From: Desulfobulbaceae bacterium
GTDB taxonomy: Bacteria; Desulfobacterota; Desulfobulbia; Desulfobulbales; Desulfocapsaceae
Assembly: GCA_003509305.1 (NCBI GenBank)
Contig: DOMU01000108.1
Span: 154-15,595, forward strand
DNA length: 15,442 nt
Direction of reading: 5' to 3'
Under the pieces are notes generated by a model. It was given only the letters and a program-made list of their open reading frames with translations. It had not been told where the DNA came from and searched no databases. Of the stretch, positions 1 through 7,737 are shown piece by piece (position 1 is the first letter of the stretch; each line of letters opens with the position of its first letter). A program made the position numbers and the translations under genes.

Positions 1-1221
<1,221 letters not shown>

Positions 1222-1252
1222 AGGAAAATGAATCAAATAAAGGATGTGACCG

Positions 1253-2095
1253 ATGTGGGACTATACTGAAAAGGTGAAGGATCATTTTGAAAACCCCAGA
1301 AACGTGGGCGTAGTGGATCGCGTCGACGGCGACGGCCAGGTGGGATCCCTGTCCTGCGGCGACGCCCTCCGGCTGACCATCCAGGTGGACAAAGCCAGCG
1401 ACCGCATTGAAGACGCCAGATTCCAGACCTTCGGCTGCGCCAGCGCCATCGCCTCATCCTCGGCGCTCACTGAAATGGTGATTGGTAAGACGCTGGATGA
1501 AGCCAGCAAAATCACCAATGAAGACATCGCCAATTATCTCGGCGGCCTGCCCAAGGAGAAAATGCACTGCTCGGTGATGGGCCGCGAAGCGCTCGAAGCG
1601 GCGAGCGCCGATTACAGGGGCCTGGTGTTGCCGATGGCTCAGGGCGAAGTGGTCTGCGAGTGTTTCGGTGTCACCGACCTGGAAATCATCCGCGCCATCA
1701 AGGAGTCGCATCTGCGCTCGGTCGAAGAGATCACCAACTTCACCAAGGCCGGCGGCGGCTGCGGCAAGTGCGAAGAGAAGCTGCGGGCTATTTTACAGAA
1801 GACCGTCCAGGGCGAAGCCGCCCAGCCCGCCGCTTCCGGCAAGCCCAAACGTATGACCACGCTGCAAAAGGTCAAGAAGATCGAGGAAGTGCTCGACCGG
1901 GAGATCCGTCCAGTGCTGAAAAAAGACGGCGGTGATATCGAACTGGTCGATGTCGACGGTGATATTGTCACCGTGGCCATGCGCGGCGCCTGCGGTACCT
2001 GCGCCAAGAGCCAGACGACGATTAAGGAATACGTCGAGAAAAAACTGCGTGAGCTGGTGCTCGACAGCCTGATTGTCGAGGAGGGAAGCTTATGA
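1253..2095 (+). CDS. nifU: NifU, three-domain iron-sulfur cluster assembly scaffold
   Basis: Scaffold on which Fe-S clusters are built with sulfur from NifS. All three classic NifU domains are present in 280 residues. The IscU-like domain (about 1-125) has Cys35 in SCGDAL, Cys62 in FGCAS and Cys106 in HCSVMG, with the neighbouring Asp37 kept. The central BFD-like [2Fe-2S] domain has Cys135-x-Cys137 and Cys170-x2-Cys173. The C-terminal NifU (Nfu) domain, about 206-280, has Cys247-x2-Cys250 in GACGTC. An alanine-rich linker near 186-200 separates the last two domains. The ATG at 1253 follows an AAAGG-type ribosome binding site and gives the expected N-terminus. The end overlaps nifS by 4 bases (ATGA), so translation is probably coupled. 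No nitrogenase gene is in view; many anaerobes use NifUS as a general Fe-S system, which I infer here. Confidence 0.96.
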   Translation: MWDYTEKVKDHFENPRNVGVVDRVDGDGQVGSLSCGDALRLTIQVDKASDRIEDARFQTFGCASAIASSSALTEMVIGKTLDEASKITNEDIANYLGGLPKEKMHCSVMGREALEAASADYRGLVLPMAQGEVVCECFGVTDLEIIRAIKESHLRSVEEITNFTKAGGGCGKCEEKLRAILQKTVQGEAAQPAASGKPKRMTTLQKVKKIEEVLDREIRPVLKKDGGDIELVDVDGDIVTVAMRGACGTCAKSQTTIKEYVEKKLRELVLDSLIVEEGSL

Positions 2096-3267
2096 GCGGG
2101 CGGATTATTTATCTGGATAACAACGCCACGACGCCGGTGGATCCGGAAGTGCGCGCGGCGATGATGCCCTATCTGACGGATCTGTATGGCAACCCGTCGA
2201 GCATGTACAGTTTTGCCGGTGAAGTGGCCGCTGGCCTGAAGCGGGCGCGCGCCCAGGTGGCGGCTTTGATTGGCGCTATGCCGGAGGAAATCACCTTCAC
2301 CAGTTGCGGCACCGAAAGCGACTCGACGGCGATTCTGTCGGCGGTCAGGACATTTCCGGAGAAACGGCACATCATCACCACCAGGGTCGAGCATCCGGCG
2401 GTGAAAAATCTCTGTGAAAACATCAGCCTCTTTACCGGTCACAAATACCGCGTGACGCAGTTGAAAGTCGATGACCGGGGAATGCTCGATCTGGCTGAAT
2501 ACGAAGCGGCCTTGAGCGACGACACCGCCGTCGTTTCGGTGATGTGGGCCAACAACGAAACCGGCGTCATCTTTCCGATTGCCGAAATGGCCAGGATGGC
2601 GAAAAAACGTGGCATTCTTTTTCATACCGACGCGGTGCAGGCCGTCGGCAAGGTGCCGATCGACCTGGCGGCGCTCGATGTTGATTTCCTGTCGCTGTCC
2701 GGCCATAAACTGCACGCGCCAAAGGGTGTTGGCGTCCTGTATGTGAAAAAAGGAACGCTGTTTACGCCTTTTCTCATCGGCGGTCATCAGGAGCGTGGGC
2801 GGCGTGGCGGCACGGAAAATGTGGCTTCGATTGTCGCCCTCGGCAAGGCCTGTGAGCTGGCGGTGAGCCATATGGCCCAGGAAAACAGCCGCGTGCGGGC
2901 ATTACGTGACCGTCTGGAAGAAGGACTTTTGGCACGGATTCCAAAGTCGATCCTCAACGGTGACAAGATCAATCGCCTGCCCAATACCTGCAATATCAGC
3001 TTCGAATATGTCGAAGGCGAGGCAATTCTTCTGCATATGAACCGGGAGGGTATCTGCGCCTCGTCGGGTTCGGCCTGCACCTCCGGCTCGCTTGAACCGT
3101 CGCATGTGCTGCGGGCGATGGGCGTCCCTTTCACCGCCGCCCACGGCTCGATTCGTTTTTCACTCAGCGTTTACAATACCGAGGAAGAGATTGATTTCGT
3201 GCTCGATACCATGCCGCCGATCATCGCCTCGCTGCGGAAACTGTCGCCATTCTGGAAGGAAGACTGA
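2092..3267 (+). CDS. nifS: NifS/IscS-type cysteine desulfurase
   Basis: PLP enzyme that takes sulfur from L-cysteine, leaves alanine, and passes the persulfide sulfur to NifU. The 391-residue protein is full length for the group I NifS/IscS family. Visible landmarks are YLDNNATTPVDPEV at the N-terminus, NNETG at 154-158, HTDAVQ starting at His178 with Asp180, the PLP-binding lysine Lys206 in SGHKLHAPKG, and the mobile catalytic Cys329 in SSGSACTSGS. The short loop around this Cys places it with NifS/IscS rather than SufS. The start ATG overlaps the nifU stop and the stop TGA shares its final A with the thyX start, so three genes form one coupled unit. NifS and IscS cannot be separated by motif alone; the nifU neighbour favours NifS. 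Confidence 0.96.
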   Translation: MSGRIIYLDNNATTPVDPEVRAAMMPYLTDLYGNPSSMYSFAGEVAAGLKRARAQVAALIGAMPEEITFTSCGTESDSTAILSAVRTFPEKRHIITTRVEHPAVKNLCENISLFTGHKYRVTQLKVDDRGMLDLAEYEAALSDDTAVVSVMWANNETGVIFPIAEMARMAKKRGILFHTDAVQAVGKVPIDLAALDVDFLSLSGHKLHAPKGVGVLYVKKGTLFTPFLIGGHQERGRRGGTENVASIVALGKACELAVSHMAQENSRVRALRDRLEEGLLARIPKSILNGDKINRLPNTCNISFEYVEGEAILLHMNREGICASSGSACTSGSLEPSHVLRAMGVPFTAAHGSIRFSLSVYNTEEEIDFVLDTMPPIIASLRKLSPFWKED

Positions 3268-4166
3268 TGCTTTTGGTTGAACCCAGCTACGAAATCCAGG
3301 ACGATCTTGACCGGATGCCGTTGCCGCAGGCGCTTGAAGCGCGTGGGCGCATCTGCTACAAGAGCGAAGAGCGAATCGGCGCCGGGACGGCGGAACCGTT
3401 CCTCTCGCGCATTGCCGCGAGCGGCCATGGCTCGGTGTTGGAAATGGGCGTGGTGACGGCGGAAATTTCATGCTCCGCTGAAGACAAGGCCGCTTTGTTC
3501 GCCGGGCAGCCGCGCTTTCTCATGGTGGATGAAACCGAGGCCGGGCTGCTCATCACCGCCTCCGTCCGTGCCCCGCGCGAGGCGGCGAGTAATGCGGTCG
3601 TCGCGGCGCTGGCCCATGCGCTGGCCGAGAAATATCCGTTTCTTTTTGCCGGCGTCAGCCTGCCGGAAACGGCGCTGTTTCAACCGCGCTTTCTGTCCGT
3701 GGATGAGGTGGATGCCCTGCCGCAAGCGTTATTGCTCAGGCACCGCTTTCTCGGCGTCAAGTTCGCGGTCAGCCGAGCCGTCAGTCATGAGCTGGTGCGG
3801 CACCGGGTCTGTTCATTTTTGCAGGAAAGCCAGCGTTACTGCAACTACGGCCAGGCCCGCTTCGGCCAGCATGTCGCTTTCGTCCGTCCGGTATTTTATG
3901 CTGAAGATAGCCCGGAATTTACCTGCTGGAAAAAATCCATGGAGGAAGCCGAGGCCGCCTATTTGCGGCTGTTGGCCACGTCCAGCCCGCAGGCGGCGCG
4001 GACGGTTCTGCCGAACTCATGCAAAACCGAAATCATTGTTTACTGCAATCTGGCTGAATGGCGGCATATTTTTAAACTGCGTACCACAAGCGCCGCTGAA
4101 CCGTCGATGCGTGAGGTAATGCTGCCGCTGGCCGCTGATTTCAAGGCGCGCTATCCGTTTATCTGA
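3267..4166 (+). CDS. thyX: FAD-dependent thymidylate synthase ThyX
   Basis: Makes dTMP from dUMP with methylene-tetrahydrofolate and NADPH, using FAD; it replaces classical ThyA. The signature RHRxxSxxxxSxR is present at residues 178-190 (RHRVCSFLQESQR) and is followed by Tyr191. The C-terminal half keeps the family pattern LPN...T near 248-254 and a FKLR stretch near 269-272 that belongs to the substrate-binding region. Length is 299 residues, somewhat longer than the shortest bacterial ThyX (about 220-250), with the extra sequence in the N-terminal half. The ATG at 3267 uses the last base of the nifS stop codon, so it relies on coupled translation. Lying with nifUS is unusual for a nucleotide gene, although pyrG upstream is also in pyrimidine synthesis. 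No terminator follows it clearly. Confidence 0.95.
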   Translation: MLLVEPSYEIQDDLDRMPLPQALEARGRICYKSEERIGAGTAEPFLSRIAASGHGSVLEMGVVTAEISCSAEDKAALFAGQPRFLMVDETEAGLLITASVRAPREAASNAVVAALAHALAEKYPFLFAGVSLPETALFQPRFLSVDEVDALPQALLLRHRFLGVKFAVSRAVSHELVRHRVCSFLQESQRYCNYGQARFGQHVAFVRPVFYAEDSPEFTCWKKSMEEAEAAYLRLLATSSPQAARTVLPNSCKTEIIVYCNLAEWRHIFKLRTTSAAEPSMREVMLPLAADFKARYPFI

Positions 4167-4181
4167 CGTTGATTGACAGAA

Positions 4182-4210
4182 TTTCAACCCTGAGATAAGG
4201 AGACGAAAAA
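4182..4210 (+). promoter_or_regulatory. Leader box with strong ribosome binding site, also seen upstream of dsrK
   Basis: TTTCAACC (4182-4189), four bases, GATAAGGA (4194-4201) and nine bases lead to an ATG at 4211. The same two 8-base blocks, three bases apart and again nine bases from the ATG, precede dsrK at 15299-15326. GATAAGGA contains the Shine-Dalgarno core; the upstream TTTCAACC block is not explained by ribosome binding. Confidence 0.45.
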
Positions 4211-4282
4211 ATGCGGGGACAGCCGATGCTGTGCAATAGCTGGGCCGGTGGTGACCGGTTCTGGCAAATATATATATTCTAA
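4211..4282 (+). CDS. 23-residue mini-ORF, possible leader peptide
   Basis: ATG at 4211 to TAA at 4280-4282 encodes 23 residues beginning MRGQPMLCNSW and ending in an aromatic-rich FWQIYIF. The translation signal is the best in the neighbourhood: AAGGAG at 4198-4203, seven bases before the ATG. The reading frame ends 14 bases before the start of the YeiH-like gene. Inside it lies a short hairpin (CCGGT, loop GGTG, ACCGG, about 4245-4258). It could be a leader peptide that couples or controls translation of the transporter, a small membrane-associated peptide, or a chance ORF behind a ribosome binding site left over from rearrangement. I recognise no family. It does not contain a run of one amino acid as in classic attenuators. 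Confidence 0.4.
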   Translation: MRGQPMLCNSWAGGDRFWQIYIF

Positions 4283-4296
4283 CAAAGGGGGTTGGT

Positions 4297-5775
4297 ATGT
4301 CATCGAACAAAGGGGCTTTCACCGAAGACAAAGTGGCTCTATTGATAGGAAGTTTCATCTTCCTGCTGGCCTTGTTCAGGATGGCCGATATCGATTTGCT
4401 TGGCTGGGTGGTCAGGACCGGCATGTGGGTCGATAACCCATTTGACGCCTGGAAGCCCGCCGCCAAATCCATCGGTTTGGCCGGCTGGCAGTCGGCTCTC
4501 GTCACCTGGCTGGCGTTGACAGCGGTCTTGTCGTTTGGCGTCAAGCTGATGAATGGCAACGTCGGCAAGTTCGCGGTCTCTTTCACAGTTGTTTTCTTTA
4601 TCGCTTTTATTTGTTACATGCTGGGCGCCAACGCCTACATCGCCGCCGACCCGACCAAACTGGGCGAGGGAAAGAATCTGATAAACATTCCCTGGTCCAT
4701 GGGTTTAAGCACTGAAGCGGGCCTGATTATCGCGCTGCTAGCGGGCATCATCATCAGTAACTTCGCCCCCGGTCTGGCCGATAGCCTGCGTGACGCCTGC
4801 CGCCCGGAACTGTTTGTCAAGATCGCCATTGTCATCATGGGCGCCGAACTTGGCGTTAAGGCCGCCGATGCCGCCGGCTTCGCCGGTCATATCATCTTCC
4901 GCGGACTGTGCGCCATCGTCGAAGCCTATCTGCTGTACTGGGCGGTCGTTTACTATGTGGCCCGTAAATACTTCAAGTTTTCCAAAGAATGGGCGGCGCC
5001 GCTGGCCTCTGGCATTTCGATATGCGGCGTGTCGGCTTCGATTGCCACGGGAGCGGCGATTCGAGCCAGGCCCATTGTGCCGATCATGGTCTCGTCCCTG
5101 GTCGTCGTTTTCACCTGCATCGAAATGCTGATTCTGCCCTTTATCGCCCAGTACTTCCTGACCTCCGAGCCGATGGTGGCCGGTGGCTGGATGGGCCTGG
5201 CGGTCAAATCCGACGGTGGCGCCATTGCCAGCGGCCAGATTACCGAATCGCTGATTCTGGCCAAGGCGGCGGCGACCATGGGCGTGCAGTGGGAACCGAA
5301 ATGGATTGTCATGGTGACGACCACGGTGAAGATTTTTATCGACATCTTCATCGGTATCTGGGCGCTGGTTTTGGCCTGGATCTGGAGCTCGAAATTCGAC
5401 AAGACCGGCGGTGAACGCACCATGGGCTGGGCCGATGTCTGGGCGCGTTTCCCGCGTTTCGTCCTTGGCTACCTGGCTACATTCCTGATTCTTCTGTTTA
5501 TCTGCCTGCCCTCGGATGATCCGGTCCGGTCGAAACAAATGGCCGATTTCGGCAAAAGTCTGTCCGGCACCATCAACGGCTTCCGGGTTATCTTTTTCCT
5601 GTTGACCTTTTTTACCATCGGTATGGTTTCAAATTTCCGTAAGCTGATGGAGGAGGGCATCGGTCGCCTGGCCGTTGTTTATGTGGTTTGTCTGTTCGGC
5701 TTTATCATCTGGGTTGGCCTGTTTATTTCCTGGGCTTTTTTCCATGGCATGACGCCGCCGGTGGTCGCCGGTTGA
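4297..5775 (+). CDS. YeiH-family (putative sulfate exporter) membrane protein, long form
   Basis: Integral inner-membrane protein of 492 residues that resembles the YeiH/UPF0324 family, annotated in databases as putative sulfate exporter family transporter; no transport substrate is shown by the sequence. Family-like segments are KIAIVIMGAELG (175-186) and the small-residue motif CGVSASIATGAAIRA (243-257), followed by GGWMGLA (296-302). I count about 12 hydrophobic segments, near 12-30, 64-84, 92-114, 139-158, 173-190, 194-222, 234-255, 259-288, 336-363, 385-404, 428-446 and 456-483. Typical YeiH proteins have about 330-360 residues; the first roughly 135 residues with three spans look like an added N-terminal part. 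The ATG at 4297 has AAAGGGGG five bases upstream. A 56-residue membrane protein follows 31 bases later, then a terminator. In a sulfate reducer, export of sulfate, sulfite or another oxyanion is a reasonable guess. Confidence 0.8.
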   Translation: MSSNKGAFTEDKVALLIGSFIFLLALFRMADIDLLGWVVRTGMWVDNPFDAWKPAAKSIGLAGWQSALVTWLALTAVLSFGVKLMNGNVGKFAVSFTVVFFIAFICYMLGANAYIAADPTKLGEGKNLINIPWSMGLSTEAGLIIALLAGIIISNFAPGLADSLRDACRPELFVKIAIVIMGAELGVKAADAAGFAGHIIFRGLCAIVEAYLLYWAVVYYVARKYFKFSKEWAAPLASGISICGVSASIATGAAIRARPIVPIMVSSLVVVFTCIEMLILPFIAQYFLTSEPMVAGGWMGLAVKSDGGAIASGQITESLILAKAAATMGVQWEPKWIVMVTTTVKIFIDIFIGIWALVLAWIWSSKFDKTGGERTMGWADVWARFPRFVLGYLATFLILLFICLPSDDPVRSKQMADFGKSLSGTINGFRVIFFLLTFFTIGMVSNFRKLMEEGIGRLAVVYVVCLFGFIIWVGLFISWAFFHGMTPPVVAG

Positions 5776-5806
5776 TCGCCGATTCTTTTCTGAGGAGAAC
5801 AATTTC

Positions 5807-5977
5807 ATGGAAACCAAAGAGGATGTGAAATTCCACGAGGAAGTCCAGAAGATGGAGTATGAGCCGCTGGACGAAACCGAAATGAAGCTGATCCGCTGGA
5901 GCATCGGCCTGGGCATCGGCCTTTTGGTGGTGCTCTTTCTGGTCAGTAAATTTCTGCTGCCACCAGGCACTCACTGA
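5807..5977 (+). CDS. 56-residue single-span membrane protein
   Basis: ATG at 5807 to TGA at 5975-5977 encodes 56 residues, with a clear GAGGAGA ribosome binding site nine bases before the start. The first 30 residues are charged and acidic (METKEDVKFHEEVQKMEYE), and residues about 33-50 form one hydrophobic span containing GLGIGLLVVLFLV. The end, LLPPGTH, is short. It lies 31 bases after the YeiH-like gene and directly before the terminator at 5996-6035, so the two are very probably co-transcribed. I recognise no named family. A small accessory subunit, stabiliser or regulator of the transporter is my inference. Its length and the strong translation signal make it a real gene rather than a chance frame. 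Confidence 0.75.
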   Translation: METKEDVKFHEEVQKMEYEPLDETEMKLIRWSIGLGIGLLVVLFLVSKFLLPPGTH

Positions 5978-5995
5978 GATGATGCCTGGCTGACG

Positions 5996-6035
5996 ACGGG
6001 TGGGAACAAGGCCAGTCCTTTTCCCGCCCGTTTTT
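5996..6035 (+). terminator. Rho-independent terminator of the transporter unit
   Basis: An 11-bp stem with one G-U pair forms between ACGGGTGGGAA (5996-6006) and TTCCCGCCCGT (6021-6031). It can be extended inwards by AAGG (6008-6011) with CCTT (6017-6020) around a bulged C, leaving the loop CCAGT. The U-tract is 6031-6035. It ends the unit made of the YeiH-like gene and its small partner. Confidence 0.88.
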
Positions 6036-6050
6036 CGTTATGGGGAATGT

Positions 6051-6269
6051 ATGCCGCGTTATCAGATTTGGTATATTGAGGGGCCAAATGGCGCCTTGAA
6101 GAAAAGCCGGGAGCAGGTCGTCGAAGCCGATTCGTTCGCCGCGGCGCTGGCACCGTTTTCCCCTTGGCCGGTGGTGGAAAATTATAACCACATCACGGCC
6201 AGCGCCTGGAATCCCGGTACTTGCCTGTACTATCAGGAAATGTGGGAAGCGAAGCGGCTGGATGATTGA
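6051..6269 (+). CDS. Hypothetical 72-residue protein
   Basis: Start ATG at 6051 is preceded by GGGGAA in a usable position; the in-frame GTG-type extension back to 6000 would run through the terminator, so I prefer 6051. The protein begins MPRYQIWYIEGPNG, is rich in aromatics (YQIWYIEG; SPWPVVENYNHI; LYYQEMWEA) and ends RLDD. It has no signal peptide, membrane span, cysteine motif or recognised domain, and should be cytoplasmic. The pattern of short strands and one amphipathic helix resembles small alpha/beta proteins of unknown function, but this is an impression. It is the first gene after the terminator, 43 bases before the O-methyltransferase-like gene. I cannot assign a function. Confidence 0.62.
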   Translation: MPRYQIWYIEGPNGALKKSREQVVEADSFAAALAPFSPWPVVENYNHITASAWNPGTCLYYQEMWEAKRLDD

Positions 6270-6312
6270 AACTTGGCTCAGACAGAGAACTCTGATCTGT
6301 GGAGAGAGCATT

Positions 6313-7311
6313 ATGGAATGGGACGCGGGAAAGCTGCTCGAATTGTCAGGTGGATACTGGGCGGGGTGCGCCGTGCAGGCGGCGGTGCGGCTCGATATTT
6401 TCACGGCTCTGGCTGCTGGCGCGAAAATCGAAGCCGAACTGGCGCAAACGCTGGACTGCGACCGGCGTGGTTTCGCTATGCTGGTCACCGCCCTGGTGGC
6501 GCTTGGCCTTTTGGAACGGTGCGCGGATGGGAAGATTGCCGCACCGGAAAACGTGCTCGCTTTACTGTCGAAGGACTCTCCCGAGTATCTCGGTTTCATC
6601 ATCCGGCACCACGCTCATCTCATGCCCGGCTGGGCCAGACTCGCCGAGGCGGTGCGCTATGGAAAACCGACGCGGGATGAAAGCTCCTCGCATACCGATA
6701 GTGGCGCCGAACGGGAAGCCTTTCTCCTCGGCATGTTCAACATTGCCCGCTTGCAGGCGGAAAAAGTCGCTGAAGCCCTCGACCTGTCGGGCCGGACGAA
6801 ACTCATCGACATCGGCGGCGGTCCCGGCACATACGCGGTTTATTTTTGTAAGCGGAATCCGAATCTGGTGGCGACGATTTTTGATTTGCCGACCACCGAA
6901 CCGTTCGCGAAGAAAATTGTCGCCCGCTACGGTCTGAGCGAACGCGTTGGTTTTGTCAGTGGCGATTTCCTCAGCGATACTCTGCCGAAAGGGCGGGATG
7001 TGGCCTGGTTGTCGCAGGTTCTGCATGGCGAGACGGTGGACGATGCGCAGAAGCTGCTGAATAACGCCGCCGCCTGCCTTGTCCCTGGCGGTTTGCTCTG
7101 TGTGCAGGAATTTGTTCTCGACGATGACCGTGGTGGCCCGCCGCACGCGGCGCTTTTCGCCCTCAATATGCTGGTTGGCACCCAGGGTGGGCAAACCTAT
7201 ACCGCCCAGGAGCTGGAGGCCATGATGCGCCAGGCTGGCGCCGTCGAAACCTGGAGGCTTGATGTCGCGCTGCCGCAGAGTTGCCGCATATTGATTGGCA
7301 GGATGGGCTGA
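6313..7311 (+). CDS. O-methyltransferase-like SAM-dependent methyltransferase
   Basis: Class I SAM methyltransferase of the plant/hydroxyindole O-methyltransferase type (PF00891-like). Residues 1-100 form the helical winged-helix dimerisation region, with LEL.GG.W near the start and a CDRRGFAMLVTALVALGLL stretch at 49-67. The SAM-binding motif I is LIDIGGGPGTYA (164-175), followed by DLP (191-193) and GDF (217-219). His238 in LHGETVDDAQKLL sits where the family has its catalytic His, and LVPGG (256-260) is a typical post-motif. The 332-residue length fits the family. I chose ATG 6313 because GGAGAG precedes it and the N-terminus then matches the family; an in-frame ATG at 6262 overlapping the previous gene by 8 bases is possible. 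The substrate is unknown; hydroxylated aromatic rings, quinones or tetrapyrroles are all handled by relatives. Confidence 0.85.
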   Translation: MEWDAGKLLELSGGYWAGCAVQAAVRLDIFTALAAGAKIEAELAQTLDCDRRGFAMLVTALVALGLLERCADGKIAAPENVLALLSKDSPEYLGFIIRHHAHLMPGWARLAEAVRYGKPTRDESSSHTDSGAEREAFLLGMFNIARLQAEKVAEALDLSGRTKLIDIGGGPGTYAVYFCKRNPNLVATIFDLPTTEPFAKKIVARYGLSERVGFVSGDFLSDTLPKGRDVAWLSQVLHGETVDDAQKLLNNAAACLVPGGLLCVQEFVLDDDRGGPPHAALFALNMLVGTQGGQTYTAQELEAMMRQAGAVETWRLDVALPQSCRILIGRMG

Positions 7312-7326
7312 TTTGCCGGCGGGTCA

Positions 7327-7355
7327 TTGACAATTCGGCGCGGCGCGGCTATAAA
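7327..7355 (+). promoter_or_regulatory. Near-consensus sigma-70 promoter
   Basis: A perfect TTGACA -35 box (7327-7332) is separated by exactly 17 bases from TATAAA (7350-7355), which matches five of six bases of the -10 consensus. The spacer is unusually GC-rich (CGGCGCGGCGCGGC). The predicted start point, near 7362, leaves a leader of about 67 bases before the gene at 7429. It is the strongest promoter visible in the window. Confidence 0.82.
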
Positions 7356-7428
7356 AGAAAACTGTGAAAATTGGTTTATGCGGGGATTTTGGGGGCCTCG
7401 CCAGAAACCTATAAGAAGGAGGATAGTA

Positions 7429-7638
7429 ATGAAGAAATCAATGCTTGCGCTGCTGTTGGCCTCGTTGTTCACGTTCGTCGCGGTCGGCGCGAGTTTCGCC
7501 GCCAAGGTCGACTGCACCGTCGATTCCGTCGATGCGGGCAAAGTGACGATGACCTGCGACAAAGCCGATGCCTTGAAAGCCGGCGGGAAAGTCAGAGTCG
7601 AGACGAAGAGAGCGAGAGCCGCCATCGAAGGGTGTTAA
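7429..7638 (+). CDS. Small secreted protein with three cysteines
   Basis: A 69-residue protein exported to the periplasm. The N-terminus MKKSMLALLLASLFTF...ASFA is a textbook Sec signal peptide, with probable cleavage after ASFA (residue 24), leaving a mature part of about 45 residues. That part has short alternating strands (KVDCTVDSVDAGKVTMTC; GGKVRVETK), like a small beta-barrel or OB-type fold, and three cysteines at 29, 43 and 69, the last being the final residue. There is no CxxCH haem motif and no lipobox. AAGGAGG lies just before the ATG. The gene is alone between a strong promoter and a strong terminator. From memory, small proteins ending in a similar EGC tail are sometimes labelled ExtJ in selenite/tellurite reduction loci, but no other such genes are nearby and I hold that label loosely. 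Confidence 0.85.
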   Translation: MKKSMLALLLASLFTFVAVGASFAAKVDCTVDSVDAGKVTMTCDKADALKAGGKVRVETKRARAAIEGC

Positions 7639-7677
7639 TCCGAGACGTTTCGCGGTATTTCAGAGTTGTCGCTTCAG

Positions 7678-7708
7678 ACCGGTTGACCGCTGTCAGCCGG
7701 TTTTTTTT
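7678..7708 (+). terminator. Rho-independent terminator after the secreted-protein gene
   Basis: A 10-bp stem with one G-U pair forms between ACCGGTTGAC (7678-7687) and GTCAGCCGGT (7692-7701) around the tetraloop CGCT, followed by seven more T residues to 7708. With the promoter at 7327-7355 it delimits a transcript of roughly 345 bases. Confidence 0.93.
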
Positions 7709-7737
7709 ATGTCCGTTTTTTCATGCGGGGAAGAAAA

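Noticed and set aside
1639..2871. Long open frame on the minus strand across nifU and nifS
   Set aside because: It is antisense to two genes with complete catalytic motifs, has no recognisable domain and is expected from GC-rich codon bias. The same holds for other minus-strand frames such as 373-1236, 4738-5538 and 12135-13088.
4173..4201. TTGACA followed by TAAGGA or GATAAG as a promoter before the mini-ORF
   Set aside because: The -35 is perfect but the -10 is poor at 17-base spacing, the better GATAAG needs 15, and both overlap the ribosome binding site, which would leave almost no leader.
4264..4282. AT-rich ATATATATATT run as a -10 element or simple repeat
   Set aside because: A -35-like GTGACC lies 16 bases upstream, but only four of six bases match and the start point would fall inside the ribosome binding site of the YeiH-like gene.
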